Below are positions 15,760 to 23,940 of a DNA stretch of 64,000 nt, in pieces. Position 1 is the first letter of the stretch, and each line of letters begins with the position of its first letter. The stretch comes from Rhodospirillales bacterium (GTDB taxonomy: Bacteria; Pseudomonadota; Alphaproteobacteria; Micavibrionales; Micavibrionaceae), in the NCBI GenBank assembly GCA_020638365.1, contig JACKIQ010000003.1, positions 248,001 to 312,000 of the forward strand. The letters run 5' to 3'. The notes under the pieces were generated by a model that did no database searches, was not told where the DNA came from, and saw only the letters and a program-made list of their open reading frames with translations. The position numbers and the translations under genes were made by a program.

Positions 15760-18700
15760 ATGTCAGGTAATGAAACCGGCGCAATGACTCCGGAAGAACT
15801 TCAGCAGCAAGTAATGGAAACTGCAGGGGCCGTGAATGCTATTCGCACGGCCTTGGGTCTTTCCAGTAATATCAGCGAGTATACACCCCAAGTCGGGCGG
15901 GAAACCATGGCCGCGCATGCTGCTCTGGTCAATTCCGTCCATGGTCCTTATACCGAAGAAGGCCGCATCAACGAAATTTACAGACGGATATCAGGCAATC
16001 TTCCTGTCGGGTACCGTGCGCAGCTTGATGGAAATCCACAGGCCAAGTCCGCATTCATGACGATTTTCATGAACGCCCAGCTTTACGTGGATGGTCTGGA
16101 CCGGGTTCATAACGCGACGGCCGGTGCTCCTGTGGTCGCCTCGAATACAACATATACAGCGGACCAGCTTCGCGTACTTCGCGAATCTCTGGTTGCGACA
16201 GGTGCGCCCAATGTGGCCGCTACATTGAGCCAGCAGGACGGCGCTCAAGCCGTGGCGGCGATTCGCGATAACGCCCGGCAGATTGGTGCTTCTCTTAGGT
16301 TGGCGGCTTCTAATATGTCCGATTCCCGTCTGGGGCAGGCGATTCTCGATAAGATGGCTGCCGAGCGCACGGCTTATTTTGCGGCCAATCCGGATGCGAC
16401 GCAGGGGCAGTTCAAGGCCCATATGCGCACTACCTATGGCGTTGGCGATGTCGATGCGGTGTCCAGAGTTGCGACGGCGATGAAGAATGTTCAGGCCTCC
16501 GGCGCGTTTTCCGTTAGACCGGCAACGCCTTCGACGCCCGAGCGGCGCGAACTTCGTGAGATCACGCCCGACGGACCGACGATGCAGGCCATGCAGAGGA
16601 TCCGCGAGCAAATCTTTCCTGCGCTGGATATTCGTCCCAGCGGTACGGATAATGCCGCTTTCCGCGCGGACTTCGCGCAAATGTCGCGGAAGCTGGCGAA
16701 CCTGTTCGGTATTCAGGGCGATCCAAATTCTCAGGCCGTTCGAGATCAGGTTATGACCCGTCTTGATGCGTTGGCTACCCATGAAAAGATTGCCGATCTT
16801 CGCGCTGCGGCCGGCTACGGGGCTATGGCCTTTCAAGGGGCATTGGTGGCTGGCGGACAGAGAGATCTTTACGACAAGCTGCCGCAGGCGATCAAAGACG
16901 ATCCGATGAAGCTGTTTCAACTTCTGGACAATCGGAATGAGTTGCGCTCATCGCTGAATGCTGTTTATGCCAGCCGTATTCTTGAAGGACCTCAGGAGGT
17001 CGTTGTTGCTCGTACCGGGGACGAGGCTCCCGTGCGTCGCGAGGAAGCGCCCCAAGGCCCCGGGCAGAGCGGTGCAACCGAGGGTGCCAACACGGCGGCC
17101 CTTCAGCAAGCCCAGGCTCTGAAACCTGCGGTTCTGCGTGTTGCATCGGCATTGGGTGTTCCTGTGGAGGAGGCAAATCTAGCGCAACTGTCTTCAGCTC
17201 TTAACGCGGCTGTTGCTCGGGAGCGTGCGACGTTTTTTAGAGAAAGACAGGGCGTTACGACTGATGATTTTGCGGTAAATGTTGGTAGGATGGCGGAAAT
17301 GCCGGATCTTGTAAACGAGGCCGGGTTACAGACTATCTTGCAAGCGGCTGCCGTACTCAGTCAGGATGCCGCAGCGCGCGCATCACAAAGCGGGCCGTCC
17401 GGAGCTACTCCGGCGCGCATCGGTCCCCGTGATGCCGCCGAAGCCAGCTATTTCGTTGAAGAAATTCTTATCAGAGCCGGAGCCGCTATTGCTAATATGG
17501 GCGGCGGTGGCGGTCAGGGCGGGGGACTTCTGGGCGGTCTGAATATTGCCGGACTTGCCGGGTTTACACCGCCTGAAACTGCTGACGGGAATTTCGACGC
17601 GCAGTCCCAGAACGCCCTGCATATGGTCCTGATGGGCCTTAAGAAGGTCAGCGGCGATCCGAAAGCCGACGGCACTTATGACGAGAATGTCGGCCGTATG
17701 CTCATGAAGAATATCCTGAGTTCGGATTCGCCGGTCTTCCAGACCCTGCGTTCCGAACTGGGCGTCACGACCAAGCTTTCAGCACAAGATGCGGACAGTT
17801 TTGTCGCCGATCCCGAGGCGTTTCTTGCGGCTCGTTTTCCGCCCGGTCAGGAACTCACCGAAGCGAAGAAGAAGGAAAAAGACGGTTATGAGCAAATGCT
17901 CCGCCTTATCCGCAGCCTCGACAAGCTTAACGAGGAGAACAAGCTTAATAACGAGCGTGCGCGTGAAGTCACCTTCATGGGGACGGTCATGGACCGCATC
18001 GGCCAGATGCTGCCCGATAATTTCAAGAATTTCCTGAGGAACTTCTTCGAGAACGACCAGTTCGGACAGTTTATCGGCGGAATTTTGAACATGTTCGGGT
18101 TCCCCGTGCAAAGGCTTTGGGGCGGTCAGGCTCCGGGTTCCGAGGCTGTGCGCGGGCAGGTTCGCGACGGGTATCGCCGCGAGCTTGTTGAAGCCGGGTA
18201 CGATCACGACGAACTCAAGCGCCGTATTCTTGAACGCATGGACGACTCCCTTGCCTTCAAAGCAGCCAAAACTCTGCTCTTTGCGGGTCAGGACGACGAT
18301 GTTATCCGCCGTGAAGTAACCGAAGCTCTTGATGCCGCCGCCGCCGCCGCCGCGCGGGAACCCGACCGGGAGAAAGCAGCCGATATCGCTGCTGATACGT
18401 TTGCGGATGAACTCGTACGCCGCGGAGAGATGTATCAGAGAATGTCCCCCGCCCAGCGCGAAGACTATGTTCGTCAGGTTCGCGAGGCCTATGAACGCGA
18501 TGTACGCACAATGCCCGGCGTTCCGGCTGATGGTCTGGTCACCGGCCAAAGAGATACCGGACAGCCTGAAGTCAGAACAGCGGCGGGTGTCCCGAATTAC
18601 TCGGCCGAGCAGATCGCGGCTGTGTCCGCGGCTATGGGGCTTGTTGGTATCAGCGTTCCGGAAGGCGGCCTGACTGCTGCCGGCGCGAAGATCGGAATCG

Positions 18701-20940
18701 ACCAGATCCACGCTGAAACAACCAGAATTGCCGGTGCGCTTGGTCTTGAGGTCACGAACTCCAATTATGACGGTTTCGGACGGCGCGTTCAGGACCGGAT
18801 TGCGGAAGAGCGCACAAAGTTCTTTGGCGATAATCCCGATGCGACAGAGGGCGCGTTCAAGGAGCATATGAGAACTCTGGGCGTTCAGGATCTTGAAGCA
18901 GCGAACAAATATGCCCAGGCTTTCCGCGATATCCATACATCCGGAGCAATGAATCTTGGCGTTGCGCCGGAAATTCCTGTGGCACGAACTGGAGATGCCG
19001 CCACTCTTCCGGCCGCTGACGGCGTTGTCGTCGAGGCAGACGGAAAGCGCTTTGAGCTGGTTTTCAATCCGAACAATGCCGATTTCATCCAAGGCCCCAC
19101 ACGTTATTCCTACGGGCGCGTTGCCGAATTGCAGAATATCCTGAGCCAGAATTCCGGGGCCTTGGGCCTGTCGACTCTGCCGGCTGAGTATATGAGAAAC
19201 AACGGTCAGGCGCCGGATATGATGACCCGGAATACCTGTATGGCTCTTGAGGAACTCTTGGTGCGTGCGCAGCTGGACAAGGGCGTCGCGCTTAGTGCCG
19301 TTTCGCATAAGTACGACGATACCACTATCGGCGTTGTCGCGGATTACATGCGCAGCAAGGGTATGAACGAGCAGGACATTACCCGGTTTACCAGGACTGT
19401 AACGGAACTGCGCGGGGATATGAAATCCACGGATCCGAGAAACAAGGATGCCGGTGCTGTTCAGCCGCACAGTGTCTGGGCCCAGTCCTACATTCACAAT
19501 CAGGTCGAGGTCCGTGCTTCCATGGTTCCGGCTGCGCCTGTGGTCGAAGAACGCGAAGCGGGTCCCGAAGCGGCAGCGGTGCCTGCGGACCGTTATCCGG
19601 GCATCAAGATGTCTCCGGAAAACGAACTGCCGCCGGGCATGACAATCGAACAGGTTTTCGAGCGTTACAAAGAATTCAATAAGGATAAAAACGATCCGAA
19701 CTGTGCTCCGTTGGTCTTTGAACATCAAGGACGGGCCTATGCCGGTATTGTCGAAGAGGCGACGAACACTTTCCGCGTGATCGAGATGGAAGGGTATCTT
19801 AATCCTGAGGCTCGTTCATACCGCGCACTGAGCGACTCGGACTACAGGCTGTTCCATGACAATTATAACTGGCGTAACGGTACGCCTGCAGGCATCATCG
19901 CTTATATCGACAAGCAACTTTGTCTTGAGCCGCTGACGGTTACCGCTGAAAGGCGCGCGGAGCCTGCCGAAAGAGAACCTGAGAGCCGGCCCCAAACGGG
20001 AATGCGGGAAGAATTCAACGCACAGCGCCGGGGCTTGCCCCAGTCTTACTGGGATCTGCCGAGGCTCAGCGCACAGCACCTTGAAGGTCTGGATAAAGGC
20101 TGTATTAACGCCAGCGAACTCGATTTCCTTTATCAGCGCGCTGTCGGGACACGCTTGATCCCTGAAGGCGGAGCTTTGCTGACTCCTTTGAATGCAGAGG
20201 ACAAGGCGCGTCTAGGCGGCGATATGATTATTTCCGTCAAGAACCGGGGAACCGGAGAGCTTGAACACCGCCTCGTCAATTTCAATGAGGACAAGATCAA
20301 GATCGGCAGGCTTACCGAAAATTACGGCACCGATCCTTATGTGCGCAGGCTCGATGATTTTCTGGATACACAGTACGATCACATGGCCATGTCGATTTCC
20401 GTTGATGATGCCGGTACCCGGGTTACTCAAGGTTATAGGAACGATCATCTTCACACGGTGGAGCCTGCTTTGAGGCACCTCTATCCTGCTTTGAGGGATG
20501 TTGGCAACCGCGATTATGAGTTGAAGCGCAGAGAATACATTCGCGGGACCGGAAACGCCGGAGAAGGGGGTTTCCAAACCCGTCAGGCGGAACGGTATCA
20601 GGAGGGAGTCCTGCGGACTACGGCTTTGCAATACCGCGGCAGTGCGGCAGAACATCCCCATGGTCCATGCAACGGTCAATTCAATGACCGGGCGGCACGG
20701 ACGGACGAGGGTTATGTTGAAGGACCCAGGCAGTTCAACCGTGTATGGGGCGCCCCGCTGAATACGTTTTCCACTTTCGGGTGGGTTCTGGACCGCAAGT
20801 TCGGCGGCGGCGATGACGCGATTTCACAAAATGCGCGGGACTGTCATGTCACTTCGCCATACGATCACCCGGCTGCGTATGAAGCTGGTGTCGGTATGGA
20901 GCGCGACCGGACGCCGGGGGTTGTCGATCCTCCAAGGTAA
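15760..20940 (+). CDS. Giant repeat-containing protein, unknown function
   Basis: A 1726-residue protein with no signal peptide and no recognised catalytic domain. Residues 10-118 match the small protein encoded just upstream. A second unit appears at about 133-250 and 948-1065: both have an ALGL/LRLA helix, an I-x-x-ERT-x-FF element, NPDAT(Q/E)GxFKxHMRT and a final SGA; a weaker copy is at about 450-535 (VARERATFFRERQGVTTDDF). VARTGD follows units at 416 and 1074. A glycine-rich hydrophobic stretch is at 580-601, and an amphipathic helical region with FGQFIGGILNMFGFPVQRLW lies near 768-787. The C-terminal 450 residues are hydrophilic and not repeated. It could be a structural protein or a secreted effector; neither is shown. 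An intrinsic terminator follows. Confidence 0.85.
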   Translation: MSGNETGAMTPEELQQQVMETAGAVNAIRTALGLSSNISEYTPQVGRETMAAHAALVNSVHGPYTEEGRINEIYRRISGNLPVGYRAQLDGNPQAKSAFMTIFMNAQLYVDGLDRVHNATAGAPVVASNTTYTADQLRVLRESLVATGAPNVAATLSQQDGAQAVAAIRDNARQIGASLRLAASNMSDSRLGQAILDKMAAERTAYFAANPDATQGQFKAHMRTTYGVGDVDAVSRVATAMKNVQASGAFSVRPATPSTPERRELREITPDGPTMQAMQRIREQIFPALDIRPSGTDNAAFRADFAQMSRKLANLFGIQGDPNSQAVRDQVMTRLDALATHEKIADLRAAAGYGAMAFQGALVAGGQRDLYDKLPQAIKDDPMKLFQLLDNRNELRSSLNAVYASRILEGPQEVVVARTGDEAPVRREEAPQGPGQSGATEGANTAALQQAQALKPAVLRVASALGVPVEEANLAQLSSALNAAVARERATFFRERQGVTTDDFAVNVGRMAEMPDLVNEAGLQTILQAAAVLSQDAAARASQSGPSGATPARIGPRDAAEASYFVEEILIRAGAAIANMGGGGGQGGGLLGGLNIAGLAGFTPPETADGNFDAQSQNALHMVLMGLKKVSGDPKADGTYDENVGRMLMKNILSSDSPVFQTLRSELGVTTKLSAQDADSFVADPEAFLAARFPPGQELTEAKKKEKDGYEQMLRLIRSLDKLNEENKLNNERAREVTFMGTVMDRIGQMLPDNFKNFLRNFFENDQFGQFIGGILNMFGFPVQRLWGGQAPGSEAVRGQVRDGYRRELVEAGYDHDELKRRILERMDDSLAFKAAKTLLFAGQDDDVIRREVTEALDAAAAAAAREPDREKAADIAADTFADELVRRGEMYQRMSPAQREDYVRQVREAYERDVRTMPGVPADGLVTGQRDTGQPEVRTAAGVPNYSAEQIAAVSAAMGLVGISVPEGGLTAAGAKIGIDQIHAETTRIAGALGLEVTNSNYDGFGRRVQDRIAEERTKFFGDNPDATEGAFKEHMRTLGVQDLEAANKYAQAFRDIHTSGAMNLGVAPEIPVARTGDAATLPAADGVVVEADGKRFELVFNPNNADFIQGPTRYSYGRVAELQNILSQNSGALGLSTLPAEYMRNNGQAPDMMTRNTCMALEELLVRAQLDKGVALSAVSHKYDDTTIGVVADYMRSKGMNEQDITRFTRTVTELRGDMKSTDPRNKDAGAVQPHSVWAQSYIHNQVEVRASMVPAAPVVEEREAGPEAAAVPADRYPGIKMSPENELPPGMTIEQVFERYKEFNKDKNDPNCAPLVFEHQGRAYAGIVEEATNTFRVIEMEGYLNPEARSYRALSDSDYRLFHDNYNWRNGTPAGIIAYIDKQLCLEPLTVTAERRAEPAEREPESRPQTGMREEFNAQRRGLPQSYWDLPRLSAQHLEGLDKGCINASELDFLYQRAVGTRLIPEGGALLTPLNAEDKARLGGDMIISVKNRGTGELEHRLVNFNEDKIKIGRLTENYGTDPYVRRLDDFLDTQYDHMAMSISVDDAGTRVTQGYRNDHLHTVEPALRHLYPALRDVGNRDYELKRREYIRGTGNAGEGGFQTRQAERYQEGVLRTTALQYRGSAAEHPHGPCNGQFNDRAARTDEGYVEGPRQFNRVWGAPLNTFSTFGWVLDRKFGGGDDAISQNARDCHVTSPYDHPAAYEAGVGMERDRTPGVVDPPR

Positions 20941-20977
20941 GTTGAAGAATTCAGAGAATAGTGTCCTTATCCTATAC

Positions 20978-21003
20978 GGCCCCCTTCACCCGGGGCCTTT
21001 TTC
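20978..21003 (+). terminator. Intrinsic terminator after the giant gene
   Basis: GGCCCC and GGGGCC form a six-base stem around an eight-base loop, followed by five T residues. It overlaps the 3' end of the convergent tag gene. Confidence 0.8.
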
Positions 21004-21600
21004 TTGCGGGGAGCGTTTGTGGCAACCATCGAGATGGTCGTTCACGATGCCCATGGATTGCATGAAGGCGTAGCAGGTGGTGGGGCCGACAAATTTCCAG
21101 CCGCGTTTTTTCAGGGCCTTGGAAAGGGCTGTTGAGGCTTGCGAGGTCGGCATGGAGGTTAAGGTTTTATAATCCATCTTTTTCGGTCGGGATTTCGGAT
21201 CGGGTTCGAACGACCAGAAAAAGTCCGCGAGGGAGCCGGCTTCCTTTTTCAGTTCACTGGCGCGGGCGGCGTTGTTGATGACGGCTTCGATCTTGCCGCG
21301 ATGACGGACGATGCCTTCGTCCTTCAGCAGGCGTTCAATATCTTTTTGGGTGTAGCGGGCGACTTTAATGTGGTCGAAATGATCAAAGGCGGCGCGGAAA
21401 TTTTCACGCTTTCGCAGGATGGTCAGCCAGCTCAGGCCCGATTGAAACCCTTCGAGGCAGATTTTTTCGAACATCGCGCGGTCATCGCGCACGGGCTTTC
21501 CCCATTCCTCATCGTGATAGCGAACGTATTGGGGGTCATCGCCGCACCACCAGCAGCGCACTTTTCCATCCGTTCCTTTTAACAAGCCTTTGTCCGACAC
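20986..21600 (-). CDS. tag: DNA-3-methyladenine glycosylase I
   Basis: Base-excision repair enzyme that removes 3-methyladenine from alkylated DNA. The 204-residue protein has the Tag zinc ligands: CWWCG near the N-terminus and HLDGCH near the C-terminus. The family motifs YHDEEWGKPVRDDRAMFEKI and EGFQSGLSWLTILRKRENFR are intact, including the catalytic-site glutamate and tryptophan residues. It is convergent with the giant gene, whose terminator overlaps the last codons here, and divergent from the DUF3137 pair with only a few bases between starts. Confidence 0.95.
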   Translation of the reverse strand: MSDKGLLKGTDGKVRCWWCGDDPQYVRYHDEEWGKPVRDDRAMFEKICLEGFQSGLSWLTILRKRENFRAAFDHFDHIKVARYTQKDIERLLKDEGIVRHRGKIEAVINNAARASELKKEAGSLADFFWSFEPDPKSRPKKMDYKTLTSMPTSQASTALSKALKKRGWKFVGPTTCYAFMQSMGIVNDHLDGCHKRSPQEKGPG

Positions 21601-21654
21601 GCGTTTTCCCTTACAATGACGTTCAGGTCAGGTTCAGCTTACACGGGTTATTTC

Positions 21655-22755
21655 ATGCTTCAACGGTTTGTTGGTCTTCTTTCACAAAATACGCCCCTTA
21701 ATGCCATTTTTCCGGGGCGGTCGCCTTCGGATGTTTCCTTTTCGGAGGCGCCTGATATCGAGGATCTGCGGGGGATGAGCGACAGCGAGTTCCTGCGGCA
21801 CAGCAAGGAGCAGCTTGAGGCGCTCGAAGTTTTGCGGCAGGAGAAGTACGCCGTCTATAAATGGCGCAGGATGGTCGCGTGGCCGGCGGCGGCGACGCTG
21901 GGGCCTTTGCTGGGTTACGTGGATTACTGGCTCTTGTGGCTGCAAAGCTCGAACGATGACGGGGCGGCGGGCCTGAGCGTGGCGTTTCTGGGCGGGCTTT
22001 ACGCGTGGGTGACGCATCCCAAACGGCAATATGCCACAGCGTACAAGAACGAGATCCTGCCCAAGCTTGCCAATCTGTTCGGGCGGTTCACCTATACGCC
22101 GAACGGGCAGATTCCGGTTGCCCTGATGCAGCCTTCGAAGATTTTGCCCGCGCACGATAAATATGATTCCGAGGATCATTTTGTCGGGAAGTATAAGGAG
22201 GTCGGTATCCAGTTCTGCGAAATCAACCTGCAGGAGCGGCGGCGGAGCAAAAACCGCACCTATTATGTCAGTATCTTCAAGGGGTTGGCTATTCTGCTCG
22301 ATATGAGCAAGAAGCGGTTTTACGGGCATACGATTCTGGACAAGGACCGGGGGAAGATTTCTGAGTGGTTCGCCTCGCGTTCGCACGGCCTGAAGAAGGC
22401 CAACATGGTGGACCCGGAGTTCGAGAAATTGTTCGATGCCTATACGAACGATCAGGTGGAGGCGCGGTACCTGATCGACCCGCTGATGATCGAGAAGCTC
22501 AAAGCTCTGTACGAGGAGTATAACGGGGAGAAGATGGTGGCGGCCTTTTATGAAAGTAAAATGCTGATCCTGATTTCCAGCAAGCACAACCATTTCGAGC
22601 CGGCGGATATTTCCATCCCGGCGACCGATCCGGAATCGGTCCTGACTATGAAAAAAGAGATCGGGGAGGTGCTGTCGATTATCGACCAGCTTGATCTCTA
22701 CGATCCGCGGAAAGTGGAAGAGGCCCGCACTAGAGAAAATGTATCCATTAACTGA
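21655..22755 (+). CDS. DUF3137 family membrane protein (copy 1)
   Basis: A 366-residue protein of the DUF3137 type. It has an N-terminal charged helix (DSEFLRHSKEQLEALEVLRQ), two membrane segments (WPAAATLGPLLGYVDYWLL and SVAFLGGLYAWV) and a large soluble domain with FEKLFDAYTNDQVEARYLID and MVAAFYESKMLILISSKHN, both family hallmarks. Function is not established. ATG 21655 is preferred because copy 2 begins at a similar point; ATG 21616 in the same frame is the alternative, and neither has a strong ribosome site. It overlaps its paralogue by 17 bases. Confidence 0.82.
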   Translation: MLQRFVGLLSQNTPLNAIFPGRSPSDVSFSEAPDIEDLRGMSDSEFLRHSKEQLEALEVLRQEKYAVYKWRRMVAWPAAATLGPLLGYVDYWLLWLQSSNDDGAAGLSVAFLGGLYAWVTHPKRQYATAYKNEILPKLANLFGRFTYTPNGQIPVALMQPSKILPAHDKYDSEDHFVGKYKEVGIQFCEINLQERRRSKNRTYYVSIFKGLAILLDMSKKRFYGHTILDKDRGKISEWFASRSHGLKKANMVDPEFEKLFDAYTNDQVEARYLIDPLMIEKLKALYEEYNGEKMVAAFYESKMLILISSKHNHFEPADISIPATDPESVLTMKKEIGEVLSIIDQLDLYDPRKVEEARTRENVSIN

Positions 22756-23893
22756 AGCATTGATATCCATTGTAATGATGTTTTTTACAGAGGTTTTTGG
22801 TAAAGAGTGCGCTGAAAGAGGTGCATGGGTCTTTCCCGATCATGAAGAAGAGGAGTTTCTGGAAGATAATAAGCGTCTTTTTCGCGACTTGGAGCAACTT
22901 CGACAAAAATTTTATCGTGCCTATCGTTTTCGCAAAAAGTTGGCTCCATCCATATTTTTTCTTTTAATTTTTCTTCCCCCCCTATCTTATCTTTACATTC
23001 TTTACGGACGACCGGATGCTCATCAGTATATTGGGGCGGCTTTCTTCACGACGCTTGCGTTTTCGGCTTTTCTGGTTGTTTTTTTGATGCCTTGGATCAG
23101 GTTTCCCAAACAGCAATATGTCGTAGAATATAAAAGTTATCTTCTTCCCAAAATAGCGTCTTTGTTTGGTGAAGACTTCCGTTATTCACAAAATGAGCGT
23201 TACGGAGGCGGCGGGTTTTGGGGCAGTCTTGAAGATTATCTGTTCCGAAGGGCGGCTAATTCCCGCAAAGAGGCGTTGCTGGAGTCCAAGATCGTTCCGG
23301 GGCACCGGGATTATCACGCGGACGACGTGTTTGAGGGGATTTATAAGGGCGTTCGGATTTCTCTGGCTGATGTGTGCCTGCGCTCCTATGCCAAGCAGAA
23401 AGGCGCTTTTACAGTTTTTCAGGGGCTTCTTATTGAGTTGGATCTGGATAAAACATCTTTCACAGGGCACACGGCGGTTCTTCACCATAAGACTTCCTTT
23501 TTGGATTCTACGCATCATCAGCTTAAGGGGTTTAAGCGCGTCAAGGTTCCTGCGCCGGAATTCGAGCGGGCTTTTGATGCTTACGGTACAGATCAGGTTG
23601 AGGCACGGTATTTTCTTGATCCCGCCATGATGCAGCGGTTGCTTGATCTGTATAACGAGTTTTCAGGGCAGGGTATGGCGGTCGCTTTTTATGACAACAA
23701 GGTCATGATCCTCATTTCGACGTCCTATAATCCCTTTGAGCCGGACGGACTTTTTACACCAGCGGGTTGCGAGCATTCGATCCTGCGCGTAAAAAAGGAG
23801 CTTGAATATGTCTTGTCCCTGATTGACAGGCTGAAGCTTTATGATCCACAAAGGGTTCGTGACTCGGAAATGCGACAAAATGACTCGCTGTGA
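22739..23893 (+). CDS. DUF3137 family membrane protein (copy 2)
   Basis: Tandem paralogue of the preceding gene, 384 residues. The same layout is seen: charged helix (LFRDLEQLRQKFYRAYRFRK), two membrane segments (SIFFLLIFLPPLSYLYILY and LAFSAFLVVFLMPWI), then the conserved FERAFDAYGTDQVEARYFLD and MAVAFYDNKVMILISTSYN. The start ATG 22739 lies inside the end of copy 1; the frame is also open upstream from a TTG at 22691. Identity with copy 1 is moderate by eye, so the duplication is old. Its first 250 bases look more AT-rich than copy 1. EttA follows 47 bases later. Confidence 0.82.
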   Translation: MYPLTEALISIVMMFFTEVFGKECAERGAWVFPDHEEEEFLEDNKRLFRDLEQLRQKFYRAYRFRKKLAPSIFFLLIFLPPLSYLYILYGRPDAHQYIGAAFFTTLAFSAFLVVFLMPWIRFPKQQYVVEYKSYLLPKIASLFGEDFRYSQNERYGGGGFWGSLEDYLFRRAANSRKEALLESKIVPGHRDYHADDVFEGIYKGVRISLADVCLRSYAKQKGAFTVFQGLLIELDLDKTSFTGHTAVLHHKTSFLDSTHHQLKGFKRVKVPAPEFERAFDAYGTDQVEARYFLDPAMMQRLLDLYNEFSGQGMAVAFYDNKVMILISTSYNPFEPDGLFTPAGCEHSILRVKKELEYVLSLIDRLKLYDPQRVRDSEMRQNDSL

Positions 23894-23940
23894 TTCGGGT
23901 CATAAAGAGCGCAGATTGAATTCATAACGAAGGAAAAACC

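Noticed and set aside
17779..19728. 649-codon minus-strand frame opposite the giant gene
   Set aside because: Shadow of a strongly biased coding strand; the plus frame has repeats, a paralogue and a terminator in the right place.
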